Assembly (NCBI GenBank): GCA_023458915.1
Contig: JAEWWM010000034.1
Location: 1-7,792 of the forward strand
Length of the DNA: 7,792 nucleotides
Reading direction: 5' to 3'
Origin: Bacillota bacterium
GTDB taxonomy: Bacteria > Bacillota > Clostridia > Oscillospirales > Acutalibacteraceae
In this document: piece after piece, positions 1 through 5,279 of the stretch
Numbering within the stretch: position 1 is the first letter of the stretch
Layout: each line of letters starts with the position of its first letter
The notes under the pieces: model-generated
Seen by the model: the letters and a program-made list of their open reading frames with translations, nothing else
What the model was told of the DNA's origin: nothing
Database searches by the model: none
Position numbers and translations under genes: made by a program

Positions 1-46
1 TTTGTTGCTTAAACTCCTGCGTGTATTTCTTTTGGTTCTTTGCCAT
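1..46 (-). CDS. IS3-type transposase OrfA, N-terminal fragment cut by window edge
   Basis: Reading the minus strand from an ATG at 46 gives 15 residues, MAKNQKKYTQEFKQQ, before the window ends. Short basic starts of this kind, with the K-Y-T-x-E-F-K pattern, are typical of the small helix-turn-helix OrfA protein of IS3-family transposases, which binds the element ends and is joined to the catalytic OrfB by frameshifting. A good ribosome site (AAAAGGAG, complement of 56-63) lies nine bases before the ATG. A promoter and a plausible element end lie just upstream on the same strand, which supports the mobile-element reading. Only the first residues are visible, so the family call rests on a short match plus context, and whether the element is intact cannot be judged. 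Confidence 0.65.
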   Translation of the reverse strand, partial: MAKNQKKYTQEFKQQ

Positions 47-79
47 GTTGAACAACTCCTTTTCGCTTTCTTTATTATT

Positions 80-108
80 ATAATATGGTGTTCAACTTTT
101 CGTGTCCA
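80..108 (-). promoter_or_regulatory. Promoter inside the IS end, driving OrfA
   Basis: On the minus strand the hexamer TGGACA (108-103) is followed by a 17-base spacer and TATTAT (85-80), a reasonable sigma-A type promoter placed just inside the element end and upstream of the OrfA ribosome site. An overlapping TATAAT three bases further on would give a 20-base spacer. Strength is inferred from the sequence alone. Confidence 0.45.
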
Positions 109-218
109 TACTTATATACTAGCACCAGTATTTTAACATTAAAACCAGCAAGTGGGAATATAGCGTTTTTCCCCTTCCGAGCGTTATATACAGGAGAAAT
201 TTTCATCAGCCGCAAAAC
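109..218 (+). pseudogene. Orphaned 5' coding remnant of the IS-truncated YheC/YheD-type gene
   Basis: In the same frame as the gene starting at 219, positions 123-218 are open and encode 32 residues including VFPLPSVIYRR. This lines up with GIFPFPDAIYRR at residues 153-164 of the downstream paralogue, and the whole stretch matches its residues of about 139-168 at the expected spacing. The segment is therefore genuine former coding sequence, not a leader. An in-frame TAG at 120-122 and the IS end at about 108 separate it from any original start. No usable start codon is seen between 123 and 218; the AGGAG at 192-196 is 22 bases before the ATG and is part of the old codons. About 138 N-terminal residues are missing relative to the paralogue. 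Confidence 0.7.
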
Positions 219-1052
219 ATGATTGATCGTCTCAAAGAGTCGACTCATGGAAATTTGTTCAATTCTTACCGTTTTTCAAAATTGGAGCTTTTCAAGATTA
301 TAGAAAAAAAGAGCAAGCTTGCGCAAAGACTTCCTATGACAGAGAAAATAGAATCATTTGAAAAACTTAAAGATTTTACCGACAAATATCAAAAAGTAAT
401 CCTAAAGCCAAATAGTCTTTCCAGAGGTAGAGGTATTTGCATTCTTGAGAAGAAAGACGACAATTATATTATTAGTGATTATCGTGGCAGAGATCCTTTT
501 GATATAGTATTAGAGGGGGAACGCGAATTTCTGCAATTTTACCTCAAAAATACAGAATTTCATAAAGATTATCTTGTCCAAAAGCATTTAAGACTTGCAA
601 AAGTAAAGGACTCAGTATTTGATATCAGAGTTGTTATGCAGAAGAAAACCAGGGATATATGGAACATTAACGGTATAGAGTGCAGGGTTTCAAATCCCAA
701 AAATCTTATCACTAATATTTCTCGTGGAGGCTATCCATTAAAACTCGATAAAGCTTTACGGGCTGCTTTTAAAGATGAGAACATAGTTTTGTCTCTTACC
801 AAAAAAATATATGAATATTGCCAAGGAGTATGCACGCATTTAGACAGTATCGGAGAGCATTTTGCAGAATTTGGTTTGGATATTGGAGTAGATGAAGATC
901 AGAAAATTTGGCTGATTGAAGCCAATGTTTTCCCAAGCTTTAAAGGATTTAAGCAAATGGAATATGACACATACTTGAAAATACGTTGTACCCCTTTATT
1001 ATACGCCTTATCTCTTACCGAATTTGCAACTGGCGCCAAGGAGGCATCTTAA
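219..1052 (+). CDS. YheC/YheD-family ATP-grasp protein, N-terminally truncated by an IS
   Basis: The 277 residues cover the ATP-grasp part of the YheC/YheD family, known in Bacillus as endospore-coat-associated proteins of uncertain biochemistry. Visible landmarks are the nucleotide-binding K63-P64 with the flexible loop SRGRG (68-72), the conserved FDIRVVMQ (134-141), and the metal-binding C-terminal part GLDIGVD (219-225) with E234-A-N236. These residues look intact, so the ATP-binding core could still fold. The N-terminal domain found in the next gene is absent: homology continues upstream of the ATG to about 123 and stops at an insertion sequence, so M219 is probably an internal methionine. 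No ribosome site at normal distance precedes it. The stop TAA directly abuts the next ATG, showing a former two-gene operon. It may be a pseudogene or a shortened protein; the sequence cannot decide. Confidence 0.75.
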   Translation: MIDRLKESTHGNLFNSYRFSKLELFKIIEKKSKLAQRLPMTEKIESFEKLKDFTDKYQKVILKPNSLSRGRGICILEKKDDNYIISDYRGRDPFDIVLEGEREFLQFYLKNTEFHKDYLVQKHLRLAKVKDSVFDIRVVMQKKTRDIWNINGIECRVSNPKNLITNISRGGYPLKLDKALRAAFKDENIVLSLTKKIYEYCQGVCTHLDSIGEHFAEFGLDIGVDEDQKIWLIEANVFPSFKGFKQMEYDTYLKIRCTPLLYALSLTEFATGAKEAS

Positions 1053-2381
1053 ATGTTTTACAAAATATTATCTCAATCAACTCCAGATGCAGAATTATCA
1101 ATTTCAAAAAAATCAAAAATTGCAAATGCTTATAAAGACGGATCTATAATTACTTTACTTGCTGGAAGTATCGGTAAAAAAGTTACGATTAATATAACGG
1201 ATAAATTAGAAAAAGACACAATCAAGGTTTCAACTAAAGTTATAAACGACTTATCTATACGCCAAGGTGATGTCTATCAGCTCATAGGTACTAATAAACG
1301 CATTAGAATTGGTCCGATTATAGGACTGCTGATCTTTACTAAAAAGAGCAGCATAACAAGTAGGGCTTTAAAAAGAATGTTTGACTATACGCTTTCTTAC
1401 GACAGTATGAAAGGAATTCTTTATGTGTTTAGTGTTGACAGTATAGACTTTACAACAAAGACTGTAAACGGATTTTGCTACAATTCCTCAAAACACATCT
1501 GGGAAGAGGGAATTTTCCCCTTTCCGGATGCCATATACCGCAGAGTATCAATGTCTAAAAAAACTATAAATCTGATCCAAACAGCTACGCGCAACCATAT
1601 GTATAATTCACTGCACTTCAATAAACTTGATTTTTGGAATATGGCGTCGTCTTCTAAAGAAATATCTGAACACATTCCAATGACGAAAGTGTATAAATCC
1701 ATCCAAGATATTAACGAAATGCTCAAAAGTTATAAAATTCTATTTTTAAAGCCTATTAACAGTACAAGAGCATTTGGTTTAATGCGGATAACAAAAAATG
1801 GAATGGCTTATTCCATTCAAGAAAAAATGGCAGAAAAACCTGAGCTTTTTACCTCAAAAGAGGAAGCCTCTTCTTATATTGATACTTTTAGAAAAGACAG
1901 AAATTATTTAGTTCAAGAAGGAATTGATTTACTCAATTTTGACAACCGTTATATAGATTTTAGAGTGATTATGCAAAAAGATCATCTTTTAAAATGGCAA
2001 TGTACCGGAATTATAACCAGTATGGGCAAAAAGGGTGGCGTGTGTTCAAACTATGATGCAGACGACAAATACATGGTTTTTGAAGCATTTTTTAATAAAT
2101 ATTTTACCATCTCAAAGGAAGAAATCTTTCGAAAGAAGCAGGAAATTATAATGCTATGTAAAAAAGCTTGTAAAGTTCTTGATGAAAAAAGTGGGAACTA
2201 CGCCGACCTAGGTATTGATGTGGGGCTTGATAAAAATCTGAAGCCGTGGATTTTTGAAATGAACAATAGGAGACATATGCACGAAATGTCTCTTTTAATA
2301 AATGATTACGACGCATATTTCAGAGCAAAAACCAACCCGGTAATATATGGAGCAAAACTAAGTGGGTTCGATATTTTGTAG
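1053..2381 (+). CDS. YheC/YheD-family ATP-grasp protein, full length
   Basis: This 442-residue protein has the full layout of the family: an N-terminal beta-rich domain (about 1-110, including RIGPIIGLL at 85-93), a linker with FPFPDAIYRR (155-164), and a C-terminal ATP-grasp domain with K233-P234, IDFRVIMQ (301-308), LGIDVGLD (386-393) and E402-M-N404. Family members in Bacillus are associated with the spore coat; the substrate is unknown. The start is firm: ATG follows the previous stop without a gap, and AAGGAGG (1038-1044) sits eight bases before it, so translation is coupled to the upstream paralogue. Compared with that paralogue the glycine-rich loop is changed (STRAFG instead of SRGRG) and the C-terminal metal motif reads EMN rather than EAN, so catalytic activity is less certain. 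No clear terminator follows. Confidence 0.85.
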   Translation: MFYKILSQSTPDAELSISKKSKIANAYKDGSIITLLAGSIGKKVTINITDKLEKDTIKVSTKVINDLSIRQGDVYQLIGTNKRIRIGPIIGLLIFTKKSSITSRALKRMFDYTLSYDSMKGILYVFSVDSIDFTTKTVNGFCYNSSKHIWEEGIFPFPDAIYRRVSMSKKTINLIQTATRNHMYNSLHFNKLDFWNMASSSKEISEHIPMTKVYKSIQDINEMLKSYKILFLKPINSTRAFGLMRITKNGMAYSIQEKMAEKPELFTSKEEASSYIDTFRKDRNYLVQEGIDLLNFDNRYIDFRVIMQKDHLLKWQCTGIITSMGKKGGVCSNYDADDKYMVFEAFFNKYFTISKEEIFRKKQEIIMLCKKACKVLDEKSGNYADLGIDVGLDKNLKPWIFEMNNRRHMHEMSLLINDYDAYFRAKTNPVIYGAKLSGFDIL

Positions 2382-2416
2382 TAATCATTGACGTTTCATA
2401 AACTGGTGTGCTAAAG

Positions 2417-2468
2417 TTGTTTTTAATAAAATAAAACAGTAGCAAAAATAAGTAAAAAAGTGTAGCAC
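2417..2468 (+). repeat. Left inverted end of the IS21-type relic
   Basis: The outer TTGTTTTT and inner TGTAGCAC are exact, and the stretch between is AT-rich and about two-thirds matched to the right end at identical spacing (52 bases in both). This probably holds repeated transposase-binding sites. Confidence 0.6.
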
Positions 2469-2579
2469 GCAAAAAGGTAATTTATGAGGCAAAAAAGCAC
2501 TCAAAGTTGCCGACGAAATAATAAGAGTGGTAGGCTGTATGGACAAAAACATATACGAGGCCACGGAAAGGTGCTACAA

Positions 2580-2834
2580 ATGGAAAAACAAAACTATCTA
2601 TCAAATCTGAGCCAATTTGAAGGGCTAAGCCTGCGTGAGATAGCGAATCGAAGTGGACATCACTTCAACACAGTAAAAAAGTACGTCGATAGAGAGGATT
2701 GGAACGACATCTTCGCCGATACAAAAATTACAGCCGCTCTGCTCGATCGAATTATTCACCATTCGCATCTTCTTGACTTTACTTGTCGTGAATCTAGACG
2801 GTTAAAAGATGCTCTGTTAAATCGCACTGCTTAA
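2580..2834 (+). pseudogene. Fused remnant: IstA N-terminus joined to IstB C-terminus
   Basis: From the ATG at 2580, preceded by GGAAAGG (2565-2571) at eight bases, the frame reads MEKQNYLSNL, then the helix-turn-helix GLSLREIANRSGHHFNTVKK and YVDREDWN. This is the DNA-binding start of the IS21 transposase IstA. The next residues, DIFADTKITAALLDRIIHHS and then RLKDAL near the end, are the typical last part of the ATPase helper IstB. The junction lies at about 2700-2706. The catalytic DDE part of IstA and the Walker motifs of IstB are both missing, so no transposition activity is expected, although a small DNA-binding protein could still be made. The frame also extends upstream to an ATG at 2484, but those Arg-rich residues do not look like protein, so 2580 is preferred. 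Confidence 0.7.
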
Positions 2835-2859
2835 AAAACTCCGTATAATCCCACATCAG

Positions 2860-2911
2860 GTGCTACATATTTATCTTTATATTCGCTTCACTTTTTTATT
2901 GACAAAAACAA
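2860..2911 (-). repeat. Right inverted end of the IS21-type relic
   Basis: This is the reverse complement partner of 2417-2468, with GTGCTACA at 2860-2867 and AAAAACAA at 2904-2911. Beyond 2911 the match to the left end fades within a few bases, so the outermost terminus on this side is unclear or mutated. Confidence 0.55.
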
Positions 2912-2960
2912 TTTAATTGGTGGTTTTTTGGTGGCAAAAGAATAAATTCAAAAATTACGC

Positions 2961-2991
2961 AAAAAATAAAACCCACCCAAGTGGCGGATTT
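2961..2991 (-). terminator. Rho-independent terminator of tRNA-Val
   Basis: Read on the minus strand, AAATCCGCC and GGTGGGTTT form a nine-pair stem (two G-T pairs) around the five-base loop ACTTG, followed by TATTTTTT. It begins 13 bases after the CCA end of the tRNA, the expected place. Confidence 0.75.
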
Positions 2992-3004
2992 ATGGGATCT
3001 GATT

Positions 3005-3080
3005 TGGTGGACGTTAACGGACTCGAACCGCTGACCCTTTGCACGTCAAGCAAATGCTCTACCAACTGAGCTAAACGTCC
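3005..3080 (-). tRNA. tRNA-Val(GAC)
   Basis: The minus strand folds as a complete 76-base cloverleaf. The acceptor stem is GGACGTT/AACGTCC with discriminator A and an encoded CCA. The D-arm is GCTC-AGTTGGTA-GAGC, the anticodon stem is TTTGC/GCAAA around the loop TTGACGT, the variable loop is five bases, and the T-arm is AGCGG-TTCGAGT-CCGTT. The anticodon GAC (complement of 3045-3047) reads valine codons GUC and GUU. A terminator follows at 2991-2961. The upstream side (3081-3130) is very AT-rich with several TATAAA-like -10 candidates but no clear -35, so its promoter is not assigned. It may be read on its own or at the end of a transcript coming from the large minus-strand gene, since no strong terminator separates them. 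Confidence 0.95.
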
Positions 3081-3159
3081 TTAATTTAATAATAAAATTT
3101 TATATTTTTATAAAAAGCATAGGGAAACAAAACACTTCATTCAGTTTAGCACAACAAAA

Positions 3160-3202
3160 TAAAAAATGCAAAACAAACCTCAATAATTTTTTGGCTTGGT
3201 TT
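3160..3202 (-). terminator. Weak candidate terminator of the large minus-strand gene
   Basis: On the minus strand AAACC (3202-3198) can pair with GGTTT (3179-3175) across an 18-base loop, followed by GTTTTGCATTTTTT. The stem is short and the loop large, so termination would be inefficient; it is the only candidate seen after the stop codons at 3342 and 3245. Confidence 0.25.
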
Positions 3203-3235
3203 ACGTGTGTGAATTATTTTACGTGTGTGAATTAT
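3200..3235. repeat. Perfect 18-bp tandem duplication
   Basis: The unit TTTACGTGTGTGAATTAT occurs at 3200-3217 and again, without change, at 3218-3235, just beyond the end of the longest reading frame of the large minus-strand gene. Confidence 0.9.
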
Positions 3236-3244
3236 AATGAAATA

Positions 3245-3558
3245 TTAATGCATAGCTACGGTTGAATTTTGATTTAATCTGTCTTCCGGTGTTGCTGGTT
3301 GCCGTCTGGTAGATGTTCTCGTTGGAGTTGTTGGCGAATCATCATTGTTCCCGCTTTGCTGTGTTGTATTTTTGCTTTTTTGCTGCTGCTCTTTCTCTTT
3401 TTTTTTCTGCTCTTTCTCTTTCTGCTTTTGCTGTTGCTTCTCTTTCTTTTTCTGCTCTTTCTGCTGCTTTTGCTGCATTTGCTGCTGCTCTTTCTCTTTC
3501 TGCTTTTGCTGCTGCTGCTGCTTTTTCTGCTGCTCCTGGTTTGTGGTGGTGTGACTTA
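3245..3558 (-). other. Alternative Gln-rich C-terminal frame of the large minus-strand gene
   Basis: One base out of frame with the 583-residue form, this stretch reads from just after the poly-A run to a TAA at 3247-3245 without a stop. It begins ISHTTTNQEQQKKQQQQQ, passes through a Gln/Lys/Glu-rich region, and ends in a Ser/Thr/Pro-rich tail (SPTTPTRTSTRRQPATPE, then NQNSTVAMH). Composition and codon choice resemble the rest of the gene upstream of the tract, and the frame stays open 97 bases past the stop of the 583-residue form. It would be used if the tract had 12 or 15 A, or if RNA polymerase slipped. Confidence 0.55.
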
Positions 3559-5093
3559 TTTTTTTTTTTTTGATCACCAACAGTTGGTGCTGTTGAACTA
3601 CTGCTAGAAGTTGTAGTAGTGGTTGGTTTTTCATCTGATTCTTTGTTAACAACATTAACTACCGCTTCAGGTTGATCTGGTTGTCTAACTTCAATACCTG
3701 GCGATGACGGAGGTGTTGTGGTTGGAAGCGAAGCTGGTAAGCTTTCACCGCCAGAAGAACCTCCTAAAAGATTCTCTGATGTAGTTGGCGTTGAACTTGA
3801 GGGCAAGCTGCTATTAAAAACCGGTACTGTCGATGCAGTTGTTGAAGGATTTGCTGTTTGCTGCTGCGCAAGCGCTAATACTTGAGGATCTAAAGCTGCT
3901 TGTGTAGGTTGTTGTGCTGGTCGATTTAAAGTACTTGGTAATGAAGATGACCGATCTCTTGGTGGTTCCTGTTGTTGTTGTTGTAACTGCTGTTCTAATT
4001 GCGGTTGTGCTTGTGGTTGCTGTGGTGCTCCTGTTGAACTACTGCTTGTAGGTATTATTGATTTTACTAACGGCGGTGGTTGTGGTTGCTGTTGTTGATC
4101 ATCAACAGCTGTTGCTACTACCGTTGGCTGCTCCCCTGGAGCGTTAGTATTGTTTGGTGTTGTTTGAGCCGGCGCTTTGTCAGGTGGCGGCAATAAGCCT
4201 TCGTCACCACCAGAAACTACCGCTGCATTAGTAGTGGTTGTAGTTGTTGTTGTTGTTGGTTTTATGTTTAACAATACTTGCGACTGTGGTGACAAAGACG
4301 CCATTGGGTCTACCGGTGTTGCCAATAGTGATGGTTGTTGTTGTAACTGCTGTTGCTGCTGCTGCTGTAACTGCTGTTCTACTTGTGGCGGTGGTGGTGG
4401 TTGCTGTGGTGCTCCTGTTGAACTACTGCTTGAGGTTGATTTTGATGTTGTCTTTGTTGCTAATTTTTTACTCAAATCAGTAAAATCCTCAACAATATCG
4501 TCAACATTAATAATTTTTTTATTAAGATTATGCCGTACAGCTACACCTGCAATTGTACCGATAGCAGCAAGTACAACAACTGCTGCAATAGTTGGTATTA
4601 CCGCGACCATATTAGGGTTATTTCTAATCCACTGTGCAGTTTTAGTCCATCCTTTTTGTTCTAACCAATTAGCTGTGGATTCCGCTGCAGAATTTACTGT
4701 GCTTTTAATTTTTTGAACAAAGCTGGTATTGTTTGTTGCAGTTTGAGTGTTTCCCCCGGTTCCCGCTGCGCTTGCCATTCCACTGGGCATTAAAGTAAGT
4801 GCGGCTAGTGCAGTAGATGCTATTTTCATGCCATAATTTGAAACCCCGCCGGCAACTTTTGCAAGGTTCTTGCTGCTAAGCTCGTTCATTTGGTTTGATT
4901 TGTAAATTTCAAGCATATCTGAAACAAATTCATCAAATTCTTTTTGAGTAATAGTCTCATCTTCTTTTAAGAAAAAGTCGTACATTTCATTAATTGTTTC
5001 TTGCTTTAAAAATTCCTGCACCTGACTATCGTCTTTTAAAATCTTATCGAAAATTTTTCTGGTTTTTGAATCATTAAAAACTGATTTTTCCAA
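3342..5093 (-). CDS. Large low-complexity protein with double-glycine leader-like N-terminus; C-terminus set by a poly-A tract
   Basis: I do not recognise a named family. The start is TTG at 5093, with AAAGGA about 11 bases upstream and a stop just before it in frame. Residues 1-83 are charged and helical and end in MNELSSKNLAKVAGG, resembling the double-glycine leaders (including Nif11-like leaders) of peptides exported by peptidase-containing ABC transporters. Residues 89-111 (MK, hydrophobic core, ASAA) look like a Sec signal peptide, and 162-187 form a second hydrophobic segment. From about 215 to 505 the chain is rich in Gln, Pro, Ser and Thr, with Gln runs, PPPPP and a run of nine Thr. 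In the frame as read the end (513-583) is Ala/Lys/Glu/Arg-rich, probably a long helix. Thirteen A residues at codons 508-512 make the reading frame labile: one fewer A gives 615 residues ending at 3245. A surface or secreted role is inferred only. Confidence 0.7.
   Translation of the reverse strand: MEKSVFNDSKTRKIFDKILKDDSQVQEFLKQETINEMYDFFLKEDETITQKEFDEFVSDMLEIYKSNQMNELSSKNLAKVAGGVSNYGMKIASTALAALTLMPSGMASAAGTGGNTQTATNNTSFVQKIKSTVNSAAESTANWLEQKGWTKTAQWIRNNPNMVAVIPTIAAVVVLAAIGTIAGVAVRHNLNKKIINVDDIVEDFTDLSKKLATKTTSKSTSSSSSTGAPQQPPPPPQVEQQLQQQQQQQLQQQPSLLATPVDPMASLSPQSQVLLNIKPTTTTTTTTTNAAVVSGGDEGLLPPPDKAPAQTTPNNTNAPGEQPTVVATAVDDQQQQPQPPPLVKSIIPTSSSSTGAPQQPQAQPQLEQQLQQQQQEPPRDRSSSLPSTLNRPAQQPTQAALDPQVLALAQQQTANPSTTASTVPVFNSSLPSSSTPTTSENLLGGSSGGESLPASLPTTTPPSSPGIEVRQPDQPEAVVNVVNKESDEKPTTTTTSSSSSTAPTVGDQKKKNKSHHHKPGAAEKAAAAAKAERERAAANAAKAAERAEKEREATAKAERERAEKKRERAAAKKQKYNTAKREQ
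3380..3545 (-). repeat. CAG/GCA-type low-complexity region with a 27-bp exact repeat
   Basis: The coding strand is built from CAG, CAA, AAA and GAG-like triplets. The 27-base string starting CTGCTCTTTCTC on the plus strand occurs at 3407-3433 and 3485-3511, a spacing of 78 bases (26 codons), so the repeat is in register in every frame. Depending on frame it encodes Gln-Lys-Glu or Ala-Lys-Glu-Arg blocks. A nine-base A run (3398-3406) is a second slippage-prone site. Confidence 0.8.
3559..3571 (-). repeat. A13 homopolymer within the coding sequence (candidate frame switch)
   Basis: Thirteen T on the plus strand (A on the coding strand) fall in codons 508-512. Thirteen gives Q-K-K-K-N-K and the Ala-rich tail, twelve gives Q-K-K-K-I-S and the Gln-rich tail, and fourteen gives four Lys then TAA. 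The tract is long enough for replication or transcription slippage. Confidence 0.9.
3971..4048 (-). repeat. Internal repeat copy B of the large minus-strand gene
   Basis: This stretch encodes SSSSTGAPQQP followed by a Gln-rich block with LEQQLQQQQQ. It is the second copy of the module at 4357-4432, and a shortened third version (SSSSSTAP) lies at about 3587-3610. Confidence 0.75.
4357..4432 (-). repeat. Internal repeat copy A of the large minus-strand gene
   Basis: This stretch encodes SSSSSTGAPQQPPPPPQ then VEQQLQQQQQQQ, closely matching copy B at 3971-4048 at both DNA and protein level. The main difference is the proline run. Confidence 0.75.
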
Positions 5094-5201
5094 AATTAAT
5101 CATATCCTTTCTTTAAAAACATGAGCGAATTATCAAAATTTTAAAGTTATTCAACTAAATAATTTGCTAAATTTATATAACTTGCTGAATTTTATAATAT
5201 T

Positions 5202-5231
5202 ATTATACCTATTTTATCATCAAACTGTCAA
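5202..5231 (-). promoter_or_regulatory. Strong sigma-A promoter for the large minus-strand gene
   Basis: On the minus strand TTGACA (5231-5226), an 18-base spacer and TATAAT (5207-5202) are both perfect consensus hexamers. The predicted start near 5195 leaves an AT-rich leader of about 100 bases before the TTG start codon. This supports the gene being expressed despite its odd composition. Confidence 0.8.
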
Positions 5232-5279
5232 TATATTTTTTCAAAGTTCGTTAATTCGCGTTTTAATCAGCATTATAAT

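Larger units (their letters stand above)
1..108 (-). mobile_element. Terminal part of an IS3-type insertion sequence
   Basis: The minus strand from 108 starts TGGACACGAAAAGTTGAACA and leads within about 60 bases to a transposase-like start codon. IS3-family elements end in 5'-TG and carry short terminal inverted repeats directly before OrfA. The outer boundary is set at 108 because coding homology of the interrupted neighbour (see 109-218) takes over shortly after it. The other end lies outside the window, so the matching inverted repeat and the target duplication cannot be checked; the boundary could be off by a few bases. Confidence 0.6.
2407..2911 (+). mobile_element. Internally deleted IS21-type element (MITE-like relic)
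   Basis: A short reading frame that joins the start of IstA to the end of IstB is bracketed by long imperfect inverted ends. Positions 2417-2468 match the reverse complement of 2860-2911 at 37 of 52 positions without gaps, including an exact 8-base core TGTAGCAC (2461-2468 against 2860-2867) and an exact outer TTGTTTTT. IS21 elements carry extended ends with repeated transposase-binding sites and encode IstA and IstB in that order, which fits. A complete element is roughly 2-2.5 kb, so most of it is gone. The left edge is placed at TGTGCTAAAG (2407) because IS21 ends begin with TG; the right edge is less clear and no target duplication is evident, so both boundaries are approximate. It can at best move with help from a complete relative. 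Confidence 0.65.
3081..3244. other. AT-rich intergenic spacer between tRNA-Val and the large minus-strand gene
   Basis: No convincing gene is present. It holds a perfect 18-base tandem duplication (3200-3235), a weak hairpin candidate (3175-3202) and AT-rich sequence that should contain the tRNA promoter. Confidence 0.6.

Noticed and set aside
1478..1726. Minus-strand 82-residue frame inside the second YheC/YheD-type gene
   Set aside because: Antisense to a well-supported gene with conserved motifs; no ribosome site or recognisable protein.
2484..2579. N-terminal extension of the IstA-IstB fusion to the ATG at 2484
   Set aside because: The residues are Arg-rich and unlike IstA, whose usual start is matched by the ATG at 2580 with its own ribosome site.
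2868..3080. tRNA-Val as an integration site for a mobile element
   Set aside because: No copy of the tRNA 3' end is seen elsewhere in the window and no integrase gene is present; the nearby IS21 relic does not use tRNA targets.
3380..3545. Possible CRISPR-like array in the repeated CTG/TTC region
   Set aside because: The repeats are short codon-level units inside an open frame, with no constant repeat separated by unique spacers.
3299..3607. Plus-strand frames rich in Leu, Phe or Cys opposite the repeat region
   Set aside because: They are mirror images of the Gln/Ala/Lys triplet repeats on the minus strand, lack ribosome sites and have no protein-like features beyond the repeat.
4177..4716. 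Plus-strand 179-residue frame with Val and Cys runs, and a shorter one at 4244-4483
   Set aside because: Both are antisense to the Thr/Gln-rich coding region, whose strand is fixed by a consensus promoter and leader-like N-terminus; the Val and Cys runs are the complement of ACA and CAG triplets.
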